Shown here in pieces: positions 21,190 through 33,076 of a stretch of DNA of 64,000 nucleotides; position 1 is the stretch's first letter, and each line of letters starts with the position of its first letter. Under the pieces are notes generated by a model. That model searched no databases. It had not been told where the DNA came from and worked only from the letters and a program-made list of their open reading frames with translations. Both the position numbers and the translations under genes were made by a program. The DNA comes from Penium margaritaceum. Lineage: Eukaryota > Streptophyta > Zygnematophyceae > Desmidiales > Peniaceae. The DNA lies in contig SZWC01007359.1 in the NCBI GenBank assembly GCA_023375785.1, positions 40,076 through 104,075 on the forward strand, in the 5' to 3' direction.

Positions 21190-23870
21190 GGCACTCGAGC
21201 TCAAAGACGAAGTGGTGTCTCCGGCTACAACTCCTCACGTGTATGTGCATCACCTGGAGTGTACCAGCCCTTGCGTGACTGCGAAGGGTCCCAAATCATA
21301 GTCTCTCCTCTCTTTGCTCTACCGCGATGCATTTGTGTACGACGAAGGAAAGGAAATGGGCGAGCAGCAAACAAGCATGGATGAAGTGGCAGAGCTGGCC
21401 TCCGAGGCGGGATAGAGCACCTTGAGGCACAAGGGTATACCGCCGAAAGAGGAGAGCTGGAACGACGAACCGGATCACCACTCGTGGATGAAGATGACGA
21501 TGGGGCAGGTGAGTCGGGTAGATGAAGGTGCATGATGGTAGTAGAAAAAGAAGGAGGAGCGATGATGGGGTCGACAGGAGCGAGGATGGCGGAAGCCGAA
21601 GGCACGCTCACCTCTCTTGTGACATTGTCTCCAGCGGACGTCATACTCGGAGCTGGTACAAGATCCTCCCTGAGTATGGGTGTACCAGATGCTGCTGGCG
21701 GAAGGTTTGTGCCGATAGTAGTGATGCTCCCCTTCTCTGAGAATCGCTTACGCGCTGCCATCACCTCCCACTGTAGCATGACTACATGCTCTTGTAGGTC
21801 AGCGTAATCTGCCTCGGACATGTGGAGGTGACCCATGTTTGCCTCGCGGAGGATAAACTCTGCCTCACTGGATGTTTCACATGCACACTACACAACTCGT
21901 GAGTACAACTCCATCTGCATCTCTGTTGTTGAAGATGATGGAACTGATGCTGTTGCATCCTCCTGGGGGTCAACCGAACTCGTTATGTGCTGAGACACAC
22001 GAACATCAGATGCAGCTGCAGGTGTCGCATCCACACCACAACTTGTGTCTGTCACACAAGGAGTGAGCGGCCGCATGCCGAGAGAGAAGGAGAAGGAGGC
22101 GTCATCAGAGTCCGTGGAGCATGTGGAAATGTCGACCGTGCAAGTACTTCCACTCTTAGCGTCGATGTGATGAACAAGGTCACGAGCAGGTGAACACGAA
22201 GGGGAAGAACTCAGCTCCTAATGACGAGGTGACTCCATTTGCGTGTAGGGATCTGCTCCACTGTCCTCAACTGCCATTGTAGTGGACACACGTGTGTAGG
22301 ACTCCGGCTCGACAATGCCCGTCAAGGCGACCAGCAAGCGTAATTGGTGCTCACGCAGTGTCTCGCCGGGAAGGCTGGTTGCTGCCACCTACTCGATGAT
22401 AGAGTAAGGGCCACCATCTGACTCCGTCATGTATGTCGCTGCTCTGTCGTGGATACGGGAACTCGGAGACTTTAGGAATATGGACGACTCCTCACGCTGA
22501 AGCTGGTCCTCATGTATCGCAGATGAGACGGTGGAGCCTGCTGTGTCTGCTGTAGCATATGTCCAAGCGACGTCTCTTAGAACTGCTGCTCTTAAGAATG
22601 CCTCAACCTCTAAAAGACTCGCTGGCCGACTCTGCTCATGCACTGCGACCGCTGTCGGGCTGGTGTGACTCCCATGCGCCAACATCCCCGAAAATTTGTA
22701 TGGGCCATCCTGATCCGCACGAGACTCCTGTGCCAGCACCAAGCCCCTACCTGTTGGAGTCGCGAGTGACACGGCCAAGGCACGCGGGACCTGCACTCCT
22801 CTTGATGCAACCTGCTGTTGCAGAATGTCCGGCTGCTGCCCGAGGGTAGATGTCAACCTCGATGATATGCACGTCCTATGTAATCCAACACTCGCCGGAC
22901 TGGTGTGAGTTGTGTGCACACTCTCCCCCAAAAGTCCGGTAGATGCATCCCGATCCGTACGGGACTCCTGTGCCACCCCTTGGCCTCCACCAGACGGAGT
23001 CGCGAGTGGCACCGTCCAGGGACACCGTGCCTACGCTCCTCTTGATGTCACCTGCTGCTGTGGAAGATCTAGATCCAGCCCAGATAATGACAGGCAAGTC
23101 TCCACCATGAACGCCATGTCGGGATGAGACTCCACGCCATGTGCTGTCACCGCCAGGCTGTGTCGGCTTGGCGCGAGTGTGGATCTGTCGCTATGTTCAA
23201 AACAGGCAATGTGCGGTGACCACATTCCCCCTCAACAGGTTTAGCAACGAAAGCCGAGGAGGTGGAAGATGTATCAAAACTGGCACGAGTACGGCGTGCG
23301 GAGCGCTGACGCCGACGCCGTAGGGACACATGACTGGAACGACTGCATGAAGATATGTCATCGGGAAGTGGCGTCGTTGTCGGAAGAGAATGGAGGATCG
23401 AGAGGATGGTGGAAGCCTGGGATAGGCCGTAGGTGGAGTTGAAGGTACACCATCGGATGAGGAAGGAGGAGAGGATGGAGGAGATGTGATGGAAGAGGCC
23501 GTCAACAAACTACTGACAGAAGCACGCTCGGTGATGAGGTCACAAAGCAGCTGCACCGTCTGCCGCAGGCCATGAATCTCAATGAATATGCTTGCTAGAG
23601 GTCCAGCTAGGAGATCTACCAACACCGGCAGATCTGTATGCTGTGGAGGACGCAGGCTCGGTCAAGGCTGTAGCCAAGGTGGATGCCAGCCGGGAGGGCG
23701 CGTCCAACAGCGACGCCAACCATGAGGTCCATCACCACAGTAGGTCAAAGGCGAATGTGCAGGGTGCCTGCTCAGATGTCCGCGCACTCATCTCGTGCGC
23801 TGGACAATGGATAGGTACCGAGGGCACTTACTCCCGTTGGTAAAGACCAAGCCACGGGAGAGAATGAGGT
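21190..23870 (-). pseudogene. C2 gag-like coding region
   Basis: Minus-strand open segments (23625-23197, 23012-22389 and 21836-21225) are clearly homologous to C1. Shared blocks include GPLASIFIEIHGLRQTVQ, the HEDQLQREESSIF segment, and MGHLHMSEADYADLQEHVVM with its leucine-repeat character. Overall the protein is Ser/Thr/Asp-rich. Function is unknown beyond the gag-like zinc-knuckle context seen in C1 and B. Broken in several places. Confidence 0.6.
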
Positions 23871-25573
23871 TAGTAGGTACTGTCAGTCCTAGAGGTCACG
23901 GCGTCCAGGTCAGCAAACTTGACAAGACGGGACGAGCTGCACTACCACAAGACGCCCGGAGAGTAAAGTCTAACTAACTGCGGCTAGTAATGTTGCTGCC
24001 ACTAATAGAGCGAAGACTGCTCCAAGACGAGAAGGGGTGGCGGCTACAGGTGTGGTTGTTGTTCCAAGCGGTAGATGACCCAGCCCTCGGAGATGGTAAG
24101 CCTTGAATCCACCGTCGACCCTATGGAGTGAAGAGCGCGCAAAAATCCACAAGCCCCAGGGAGACGTTGGTCCAGGATACGTCTTGAAGCGGAGATGGCC
24201 GCTGACGCACAATCCGTTGTGGGCTGAGAAGTCGAAACTGCAAGCACTAGTGCAGCCGCTGCATTATGTAGTCATTGCAACTCTGCTCGATACGGCTATT
24301 GCTGCTATGAAAAATGTTGCTGCTGCAGCGGTAGTAGTTGGACGATTCCCTTTTTTTGTCCTTATTCTCTAGCCCTCAGACCCCTTCTTTTGTTTCTTTT
24401 TTTTTTCTTTTTCTTTTTCCCTCACCCTCCATCCCCTTTTTTGTTTTTTTTTTTTCTTTTGCCCTCACCCTCCACCCCCTTTTTGTTTTCTAGTTCTCCC
24501 CTCTCATCGCCTCAAGCACTCACCTTTTTTTTCTTTCTCTTTTGTACTTTTCTCAGGCGTACCCCTTTTTGTGTTTGTTTTCTCTCGTAACCCCCTTTTC
24601 TTGATTACCCCAAAGCTAGGGTAGCGAAGAAAATAGGGGGAGAAGGGGAGGGGGGGAGAGGGGCGGGGGTTTTCCGGCTTGTCCGACCCTCCCTCCCTCG
24701 CTTAGCGAGCGAGCGAGTGGCAGACAGAGGAGGGGGGGGGATCGGCCCCTCTCCGCCGTCAACCCCTCCATCGGTCGGCCAAAGTGGGCCGACGGGTCCC
24801 TCTCAGGGGCCCCTCGGAGGGGCTCGATGGGACCCTCCGAGGGCCCCCTTGAAAGGAGGGGAGGGGGGCGGACGGGCCCCCTCTGAGAGGCCCCCTAATT
24901 GGGGTTAAGGGGGCCCGTCCGAGGGGGCGAGGGTCCTCACAGGAGGGCTGCGAGGCCCTCCTGTAGCAGCAGCTGCAGCGGCGGGTGCAACTGCTACGGT
25001 TGCTACTGCTGCTTCCGTCGCTGCTGTTGCTGCTGCTTTTGCCGTTGCTGCTACTGCTCCTACTCTATGTAGCAGCTGTTGCTGCTGCTTGATGTTGCCG
25101 CTGTTGCTGCTGCCGTTGCTTCCATTGCTGCTGCTACTGTTGCTAAACTACGCAGCAGCTACTGCTGCTCCTTGCTACTACTGTGGCTGCCGCTTGCTAC
25201 TACCGCCGCTGCTGGTTGCTACTGCACGCTGCTGCTACTGCCGCTGCTGCTGCACTAGCTGCTGCTGCTAATGCTATGTGTTGCTAATGCTGATGCCGCT
25301 GTTGCAACGGCTGATGCACTGCTGTTGCTACTATTGCTGCTGCTGCTGTTGCACCGCAACGCGGTTGCTGCTATTGTTGTTGCTGCTGCTGCTTGTGCAG
25401 CTGTTGCGAATGCTAGTGTTGGCCGTAGTCGTTAATGCTCCCGTGCGCGGCTCACCGCCCCTGTGGCATTCACGTGCAATCGTTTCACGCTCCTTCACGC
25501 TGTTGCCGGCGTGGCGCCACGTGGTGCGTTCTCTTGACATTCTGCCCACTGCTTCTGCTTCCGTTGCTCATGC
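23871..25573 (-). other. C2 leader (noncoding)
   Basis: From low to high coordinates: sequence aligned with the C1 leader, then a pyrimidine-rich block at 24345-24600 (T runs and CCCTCACCCTCC repeats; the sense strand is A/G-rich). A strongly GC-rich block at 24640-24960 and a CTG-rich triplet tract at about 24961-25430 follow. Frames here are low-complexity Phe/Leu/Gly/Pro readings. I see no gene. Confidence 0.75.
24640..24960. repeat. GC-rich inverted-repeat block in C2 leader
   Basis: Contains repeated GGGCCC and CTCCGAGGG motifs. AGGGGCCCCTCGGAGGGG near 24804 is nearly the inverse complement of CCCTCCGAGGGCCCCC near 24833, and related motifs recur to 24960. RNA from this stretch could form strong hairpins. 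Confidence 0.7.
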
Positions 25574-25585
25574 ACTCTGATACCA
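25574..25585 (-). promoter_or_regulatory. Primer-binding site of C2
   Basis: Plus-strand ACTCTGATACCA, i.e. TGGTATCAGAGT on the sense strand, close to the initiator Met-tRNA complement. It lies three bases inside the 5' LTR. Confidence 0.85.
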
Positions 25586-25588
25586 AAT

Positions 25589-26252
25589 TGGAAACATTTT
25601 TGGGCATGCAGGCCCATGCAAAAACAAACATGAGCTTTGTGGGTGAGTGCAATGCAAGATGGCAAGAATTTGGCGAAGTCTGGAATACTGAATATAAAAG
25701 AACAAGGAGAAGCTACAAATGAGCCCTTAGCGGGCTTATATAGGGGCGCCGACAGCTAGCTGCACAGGCCCCGTCACCCTCGCTAAACCCAAACGCGTCA
25801 GCGGGGAGAACATAGTGCATACACCATGATAACAGTATTGGTGTTCTCCTCAAGGCACCGGAACACCTCTCCGAATGCCCGGGTCTCGACCACCGAGAGA
25901 AAACGAGTAGTGCTAAGAAGTCTCAGAATCGGCGCCCAGACATCACCTACGGCTTTCGGAACATCGAAAGCCCTACTACAGCCATCGGGTCTCCTTGTCG
26001 CACTGGTACAGTCCACCAGGTGCGCGGATCTCAACCCATCGAGAAAACTCTCCTAGCTACAGACGAGCCAATAGGGCTGCCGGAATGCATCAACCGTGTC
26101 TCGCCAGTGCTGTCGTACGCACTAGAGAAGTCTCGAGACACTCCAAAGGCCTGTCATGTTTTCACGCTCTCCTCCACCATGTACCCCCAATGTGGGTATA
26201 TGGGTTATCTATCGGTGTCGGTCGTGACGGGTGGAAGCCAGAAAAACCAGCA
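25589..26252 (-). repeat. 5' LTR of C2
   Basis: About 664 bp, plus-strand view from TGGAAACATTTTTGGGC to GAAAAACCAGCA. It contains two 49-bp hairpin repeats and an AATATAAAAG motif (25690-25700), a possible TATA-type element in the antisense view. It aligns with the C1 3' LTR throughout. Confidence 0.82.
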
Positions 26253-26276
26253 TGATGGGGACCCTGTTGGTAACGG
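26253..26276 (+). repeat. 24-bp scrap of A3 5' LTR
   Basis: Matches A3's 3' LTR around 54424-54447 at about 21 of 24 positions (TGATG-GGACCCTG-TGGTA-CGG). The sequence continues at 47360 on the other side of B, so this is the part of A3's 5' LTR between C2 and B. Confidence 0.75.
26272..26276. repeat. Target-site duplication of B (left)
   Basis: AACGG here and ACCGG at 47360-47364 flank element B. They differ at one base, consistent with an old 5-bp duplication. Confidence 0.65.
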
Positions 26277-26454
26277 TGTTGGTATATGGGCTTTGAGCTG
26301 TCATGTAGCCCTGTGCAGAGAGAGCCTCCTAGCTTGTGTCGATTGTTCTCGAGTTGCTATGTTACTCCCTCTCTGATACGTTTGATGCATTCTAGCAGCT
26401 AAATTCATACGTTCATTTCTGATAGAGTTTTCTCGGATGTCGAGACCCGGGCAC
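26277..26454 (+). repeat. B 5' LTR, first part
   Basis: Opens TGTTGGTATATGGGCTTTG, matching the 3' LTR at 46549, and ends inside the first 49-bp repeat (GTCGAGACCCGGGCAC), where D is inserted. The sequence resumes at 40358 with CTTGGTGGCTTGTG. Confidence 0.88.
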
Positions 26455-26457
26455 AGC

Positions 26458-27287
26458 TGGAATCTATGTAGCAGGTTGAGGCAGCAACGTTGTTGATGCA
26501 GCGTGCGGGCTTCCACACTCGTTGCTTAAGTCTGCTACCCCCTCAGTCTGCTGTTCCAGAGTCTATGTTTGTGAGCTCTGGGTTTGTTACTCAAAGATGC
26601 GCGCACCAGAAAGCAGCTGGAAACTGGAAGTGATTGATTAGTAATCAAGAATGAACAACAATGGGAGACCCCTCCAAGTTCTAGCTCTCCCCCAGCTCTG
26701 TACAGCTTGTTACTTAGATTACCAGCCAATCAGAGAATAGCTCTATTTTCAGGCTGGCAGATTTTGTCGGTGAAGCGTGCCAGATGGCCGACAGCCCAAA
26801 ACCCGGGCGTCATCCGTTTTGCCTGAAATCTGGACCATACCATAATACCGACGCTGCAAATGGAGCCGTGCGGTCAGAAACAGCTAGAAAAATAGTAACG
26901 AAGAGTTATGACTGCCCGAACCCAGGCAGTGCCTACGCTGGTCCAATGTGCCAAACAGTGCCTTGCAATATGAAATATGCACCCTAGGCAGAGCATGATG
27001 CTGTAGACACAACAACACAGTGAGATCCAGCACCACAAGCACGCAGACGACCTCTGCGAAGCCAGTGACCACCGACGGCTCGACCGCCAAGGAGGGATGC
27101 CGATGGAGCTGAGCACGTTGACGTAGGGAGGAGGCTCCAGCGAACTACAAGTAGGCCTTAGCGTGCGTCGGCTCCACCGGACGACACTCCAGTGGCATTA
27201 AGTCCCTCCGTCAGTCATCTGCACGCCAATGTACACAAGCCGGGAGGACACACCAGAGTACAATGAGAGACACGGAAAAAACAAACA
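26458..27287 (-). repeat. 3' LTR of D
   Basis: About 830 bp; the sense strand opens TGTTTGTTTTTTCCGTG. It is bordered on the internal side by CTCCCCCAT (27288-27296), the PPT in plus-strand view. Confidence 0.88.
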
Positions 27288-27394
27288 CTCCCCCATGACT
27301 CACAAGCGCAGTGCACATGGGCAGGCAGCATCACATAGCATGGATAGATTCCCACAGGGCACATGGATAAAGAAGCGAGGACAAAGGGTGCAAC

Positions 27395-27701
27395 TCATGG
27401 AAGCACGCCCACTAAACTCACAGCCTTCTTGAACGAGTCACGCTTTAGTGCCTTGGTCAAGAAGTTAACCAACTGTCGTACTCTGTTAATCCACACAATG
27501 CTGATGCTACCGTCATGCAACAATGAACGCACATAGAAATACTCAACATTGATGTGCTTTGTGCGTGTATGATGTACACCGTCAGTGTCGGCGATGGCCA
27601 TGGCACTCTCATTGTCACAATGCAACATGATGGACGCGACGGGCTGACGCACCTCGGACAACAGACGACGCAGCCACACGCTCTCACATGCGCCTGAACC
27701 A
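27395..27701 (-). pseudogene. D RNase H, C-terminal part
   Basis: Encodes MLHCDNESAMAIADTDGVHHTRTKHINVEYFYVRSLLHDGSISIVWI and a LTKALKRDSFKKAVSLVGV tail, the end of a copia RNase H. The upstream part of the domain continues at 34777 on the far side of AN. Confidence 0.85.
27697..27701. repeat. Target-site duplication of AN (left)
   Basis: AACCA directly before the AN LTR; repeated exactly at 34777-34781. Confidence 0.9.
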
Positions 27702-28317
27702 TGAGAAATTGCTAGGAAGCTTCCTAACCTTGCTGTTGTTGATGTGGCGACACTGTCCAGTGAGCTGGCGCACTAGCAAGCAAGCATGATTAAGAAACAG
27801 CAAGGATCAGGCTAGGGAGACGCGCAAAGTCTCATAAGCTCCAATGGCTTAGTAATGCAGAGTGGAATGAAAATTGACAAGCACACAGCATAGATACCTG
27901 CCGTGGCACACGGCAGGTGACGCACGCGGCAGTATCAGTTTGTCCTAAAACCGGCTCAAAACCACTGTTTTGGCCGCGACTCTGCACACAGGCATCCAAA
28001 CTCAACACCGTCTGAGCATAGAGGTGCGAAATCCTGAGCCGGACGCTACGATTGGTCACAAGCACAATTCTGGCATCGATCGGTTGACAGACAATGCAAA
28101 ACATGAAAATCAGGTCGAGAGCCAGTCCACCGAGAAAACTCTAACCTCTGCAGAAAAACTGTAGAGCACCCTAGCAAGCACCCGGGACGTCGTGGTAGTC
28201 GTCTGGGAGCTGCTGATGGATGGATCCACCAACCGTCACGGATCTGCACGAGCATGGACACAGCCGAGTGGTCACCGTAAGCTATACAAATGGATGGAAT
28301 TAACTCACATTACAACA
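27702..28317 (-). repeat. 3' LTR of AN
   Basis: About 616 bp, plus-strand view from TGAGAAATTGCTAGG to CACATTACAACA, followed by CTCCCCCAT (28318-28326). Confidence 0.9.
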
Positions 28318-28415
28318 CTCCCCCATGACCAGATGGTACGCATGTCCGTACACGTGCTGAATTGACAGAGGTGCACAACAGGATGCTCAACAGTCCATGC
28401 TCACACACCCCACTC

Positions 28416-28900
28416 TCAGCCACTCTCAGACAAGGGGCGTAGCCCGACAGAACGAATGGCCACCATGAACTTTCTGCGCCCAAGTGCCTTGGTCAAGAAG
28501 TCAGCCCGCTGCATGTCCATGCCGACCCAGATTACGGAGATCACCAGTCGCTCCACAAGATCACACACAAAGTGATGCTCGACAGCAATGTGATTCGTGC
28601 GTGCATGAAACACACCAGATTTCTCTGCAATGGCAAGAGCACTCTGGTTGTCAGAGCGCAAAATGATGCAAGGCACAGAGTGACGCAATTCACAAAATAG
28701 ACGCTGCAGCCACACCGCATCAGCAGCCCCAGCCCCTAGAGCAACATACTCAGCCTCTGATGAGCTACATGCGATACAATCTTGCTTGCCACTGCGCCAC
28801 GACACAGCGGTGCCACCAAGCCAGAACACGTAGCCTGTCTGAGTACGCCCATCAGGACTCCACGCCCAGTCACTGTCTGTGTAGCCGTTGACTACCACTG
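28416..28900 (-). pseudogene. AN RNase H
   Basis: Open stretch encoding VVNGYTDSDWAWSPDGRTQTGYVF, then GGTAVSWRSGKQDCIACSSSEAEYVALGAGAADAVWLQRLF, LRSDNQSALAIAEKSGVF, HTNHIAVEHHFVCDLVE and FLTKALGRRKFMVAIRSVGL. This is a nearly full copia RNase H, the best readable RNase H in the window, homologous to A1 and A3. Confidence 0.9.
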
Positions 28901-29901
28901 AACACTGCTGTCAAAAGCAGAGTCCAAGGTATTGTGTGGACACCACGTACCGCACCACTCGCACAACCGCATGAAGGGCTCTTGCCCAAGGAAACTAAGA
29001 AGAATTTGCAAGGAGGTTGACAGCAAAGGCAATGTTGGGTCGTGTGGTAGAGGCCAAGTACATGAAAGAACCAATCAGGCGCAAGTACCAATCAAACTTA
29101 GAGTGCCTCCTTCAACGTGCCTGGATCAGGCGTCGCCAAGGGAGTGCTGCGGGTGGCTAAGACACATGCCTCCAGACTCGGTCTGACCACGACAAGGTCG
29201 GTTGCGGCATCACAAGCGACCAACAACTCTCGAGAGACCAACTCGTGGCTGACAGGACATGCTGGGTGTACCTCAATGTAGTCTGCCTGGACACTCAAGC
29301 CAAGGGCCTTCGTGCCAGGCTCGCCACTCTGAACACTACGAGTCGGGCGCTTGGGCGCCGAGTCAGAAGTCCGCTGAGCCCTAGAGGCCAATGGTCAAAG
29401 ACGACCACCGGGCTCGCGGGAGTAGCCTAATGCGACGCTCACCTCATGCTGCGGGGAAGGCTACTGAGCCAGAGCTATAGGGGGTATAGGTGCATGCACG
29501 GGAGGAGGTGCGATAGAGGGGGTTGGCACTGGCATGGCATCAGGTATGCCCGAGGGGACTAACGCGCGTACGGGATCAGGTGTGGAAGAGGGGACTGACA
29601 TTGGTACGAGATCGGGTGTGTCAGAGGGGTCTGACACGGGCACGGGATCAGGTGTGACAGAGGGGACTGAAACTGGTAGGAGATCGGGTGCGCCAGAAGG
29701 GTCTGACACCGGCTCGGGATCAGGTGTGCCAGAGGGGGCTACTGGACCCACAGCCAAGATGGCCGGATCGTCAACAGCTGGAGACCGGACCACAGGTGAG
29801 GAGGCCCAGATGGACCCATCTCCAGGACTAGACTCCCCCATCCGCCGGAAGGCCACACAAGTAGAGACGTGGTCTGCGGCGAGCAACAGAATACTGGACA
29901 A
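28901..29901 (-). pseudogene. AN reverse transcriptase remnant and Pro/Ser-rich linker
   Basis: Low coordinates encode the end of a reverse transcriptase (YLRLIGSFMYLASTT-like). Then comes the linker VHPACPVSHELVSRELLVACDAATDLVVVRPSLEACVLATRS and TPDPGTLKEAL, as in A1 upstream of reverse transcriptase. Further up (29461-29901) is a Pro/Ser/Val/Asp-rich tract with repeated DPVPVSDPSDTPD-like units. Broken and incomplete. Confidence 0.75.
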
Positions 29902-30730
29902 GTCACGGTAGGTGAGAGCCTCAAAGAAGAGAGCATCTCGAGTCTCAACAATGCGATGGCGAGCAGGGTCGCAAAAGCGCTAAGCCTTTGACCCCGGGGA
30001 GATGCCAAGGAAGGTACACATGCGTCCCCGAGGTGAGACCTTGGACCCCCGTTGGTCCTCGGTGTACCAAACACAAGCGAGGGACCTCCAAACGCGTGCG
30101 AATCGGAGATCAGCACGATGGCCGAACCACAATTCGTACAACGTGACATGGTCTAGAAGTGGACCATGCGGCAAGCGGTTCAAGACCCACGTCATGTAGG
30201 AGAAGCCCTCAAAGGCAAAGGACTCCGGAAGACTACACTCAGACCGCATAGCACAAACCGTATCCTCCATGGTGCGGTTCCAACGCTTAGATACACTGTT
30301 CTGCTGTGGTGTAGCAGGGGAGGAAAGCTGGTGAAAGGTACCGTGCTTGGCAAAGTAGGCATCCATCTCGCCCAAGAACTCGCCACCACGATCTGAGCGA
30401 AACCTGTGCAGGATGTGACGAGACTGACGCTCAGCCATCACAAGCCACAGGCGGACCGCCAATGCGGTATCGCTCTTGTGGCGGAGGCTATAGACCCACC
30501 GCATCCGGGTGAAGTTATCGGTCAGGGTGAGAGCATACCGACCCCGATCAGAGAGGGACTCGACTGGGAAAGGACCCAGAAGGTCCGAGTGGACCAGCTC
30601 TAGTGGGCGCAATGCCTGGGAGGAGGAGTCAGGGTAAGAGCAGCGATGCATCTTACCCTGGGCGCAAAAAAGGTAGCCGGTCTTGGGCCGTTTCTCAAAA
30701 GAAGGTGCGTCAAGATCGAGGGATGGTTGA
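29902..30730 (-). pseudogene. AN integrase
   Basis: Encodes MHRCSYPDSSSQALRPLELVHSDLLGPFPVESLSDRGRYALTLTDNF, then HRFRSDRGGEFLGEMDAYFA, FHQLSSPATPQQNSVSKRWNRTMEDTV, YMTWVLNRLPHGPLLDHVTLYELWFGHR and VWYTEDQRGSKVSPRGRMCTFLGISPGSKA. Visible acidic residues at HSDLLG, SDRGGE and NRTMED match a copia rve core. Confidence 0.88.
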
Positions 30731-31500
30731 GTTCAAATGAGCTTGAACACAGTGTCTGAGCTCACATGGCAGAGGCGACAATGTAACAAGCGCTGGTGCT
30801 CAGGGGAGAGAACATTAGTGACAAACACATGTGCATAAGAGAGAGGGAAAAAAGAAACAGAGGGAATGTAATGAGACATAGGATACAGGTCATCAACAAC
30901 AGAGGCACGAAGCGCGATGGTGCGTGCGTCAAGAGTAGTCATTGTGGCACAGTCAGCAGAGTGCTCAACAGTGAGACCCATCCTGGTGCATGCACGAACG
31001 GAGAGCAGGTTGAGCTCAAGAGTAGGGACAAAGAGCACATCAGAAATGTACAAGGGACCAGACGGACCATCAAACCGCACAACCCCAACTCCTTGCACAG
31101 GCAACGATTGTCTAGACCCTGTGCAAACAGACCAAACGGACGCAACGGGACCGAGCACACCAAAGTCACTACGATGGCAGGTCATGTGATGGGTGGGAGC
31201 AGAGTCAGTAATCCATGTGCCACTCGGCTCACGACCGGTCGTCGATACTGAGCAACGTGCCACAAGACACTCTGCCTCTGCTAGACGCTCAGCAGAGGAC
31301 TCGGGACAATGACAAACAACAAAGATCTGTGACTCGTCAAGCGAGTCGGTACCTTCAGGTCCATCCTCATCGCAAGACAACATGGCTCCACCACAAGTAT
31401 CATCACGAGCAACAGAGGTAGTAAGACAAGCTGTGTCAGGACCACTCGGCTGTGACAACACACTCACACCTCCCTGAGTACGAAGCGCTAGCAGCTGACG
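30731..31500 (-). pseudogene. AN protease and GAG-pre-integrase
   Basis: Encodes SGTWITDSAPTHHMTCHRSDFGVLGPVASVWSV, in the place of the copia protease active-site block, then VQGVGVVRFDGPSGPLYISDVLFVPTLELNLLSVRA and LLHCRLCHVSSD. It is homologous to A1 and A2. Confidence 0.82.
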
Positions 31501-33076
31501 AAGCTCCACAATCTTGCGATCTCGAGGGTCCACATCACCGCTGCCGCCTGGTGAAGCGGATGCGTCTGCTGTACTCGTGGTCGCACCCAGTCCATGTGTC
31601 ACTTGAGGATATCCGCTGCGCGTGTGCCACATGAAGGCCGCGCATGATCCGATTCCAATCAAGGGGTTGCTCACACTCTATGTAGCGGTGAGCGCCTTCA
31701 CAGTTGTCGTAGTGGATAGAACGTCCAGTGCCACTACTTGTCGACTGCTGCTGCTGCTACTGTCCCTTCCTATGTTACTTCTTCCCCTTCTTCCCCTGTG
31801 CAGCCGCCACGATGCCCTGAGTGTGGCCGCTTGGGATAGAGGAGGAGGACGAGGAAGCGGTGGAGGTGGGACTCGTGAGCTGGGACAGAGGCGTAGGAGG
31901 GGTCGCATTCACTGCTGCAACAAGTGGACTCTACTGATGGGCGATGGCAGCCTCATGAGCCAATGTGGCCTAGATGAAATAGCGATGGGCCCAAGGAAAT
32001 AGCTGTAGTGACTCTGACAACTCAGAAAGAGCCATACAATCGAAGCCCCTAATGAGCTTCACGTGGTCCAAATGCGGCCCCATCATGATGGTGTCGAGTG
32101 CCCACAACTGCGTCCCGTCATGGGTCCCAAGGTGCGTGTAGAGGCGCATCGTGCGCCTCCAGTAGTCAGCTACCAGCTCCGTAGGACGCTGACGGAGGGA
32201 GTGAAACTCACGTAGTTAGGACGCCCTTGTGGCATGGGTCTCCGCAGCGAGAAGTGTCAGGGACATCTCCCAGCCGTGACGTGGATCTGCTCTAGTCCTG
32301 GTCCCGGTCTCATCGAGAAAGGGTCAGAAGTCGACCGTAGTCTCCCGCGGCATGGCGTAGTGGAGACCGCGCATTGCTCTCTTTGCTGTCTAGACCTGGT
32401 GAGCATCGCGTGTCTGGTACTGGCTGTGGTAGTATGGCCAGACACCCTCAGAATCGACCCATACCCGAAACAAGGTCTCCTAACAATCAAAGCCCTCGTC
32501 GCTATCGTAACGGGGTGGAGGTATCTCAAAGTCCTTTGGTCGCCGCTCCGTGGGGAGGGCGACCTTACGCTCGGGAGACGGTGGACGGGGTATGGGGAGC
32601 CCACCAGTGAGGGAAACACCACCAAAGGTGAACACTGTTGAATGACGTGGCTGATCCTGACGGCGAGATGGTGGAGGAGTGCGAGGCTGCTATCCCAGAT
32701 GTAACTCACGGATGCGCTCCTCATGCACATAAATCTTGTGCTCGCGTGAGTCATCCTCAATCTCCTCCTCATCCCAGGTGTGAACCTGTGATGAGTGGTG
32801 CTGAGGCCGCGGTGCTGTGTAGGGTGTAGACTACTGAGAAGATGGTGCAACTCTAGTAGATTCTCCAGGTGGCTGCTGTGAAGCCATCAAACGACCTCGT
32901 AGTAACTCTGTGATCTCCTGCAACGCGTCGGTCTGCCTCTGCTGCTGCAAGCGCATCTCGTCCTGCGACTGACGAAGCTCGTCAATCATGAGGGACTGCG
33001 ACCGCGGACTCATAACGCCCGAAGAGGAGGAAGAGGGGTCAACCAGCCCTTTGCTCTTGTGACGGACCGGCGCCAT
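31501..33076 (-). pseudogene. AN gag
   Basis: The likely start is the ATG at 33076 (MAPVRHKSKGLVDPSSSSSGVMSPRSQS), parallel to the gag starts of A1, A2 and A3. It is followed by a Gln-rich likely coiled coil (DELRQSQDEMRLQQQRQTDALQEITELL). Further down there are diverged copia gag segments to about 31680, where a knuckle-like stretch is expected. Broken, several breaks. Confidence 0.72.

Larger units (their letters stand above)
20190..26252 (-). mobile_element. C2: non-autonomous LTR retrotransposon, family C (main part)
   Basis: Minus strand: 5' LTR (26252-25589), PBS, long leader, gag-like coding region, 3' region with 49-bp repeats, PPT, 3' LTR (20309-20190, continued at 12779-12721 beyond A2). 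It is collinear with C1 in the opposite orientation. No pol domain is visible. The coding region is broken several times. The outer edge at 26252 abuts a 24-bp scrap of an A-family LTR, so C2 is probably inserted in A3's 5' LTR. Confidence 0.78.

Noticed and set aside
26455-26457. Target-site duplication for D
   Set aside because: The bases between B and D (about 26455-26457) do not repeat beyond D's other end (CTTGG at 40358). The insertion is supported by continuity of B, not by a duplication.
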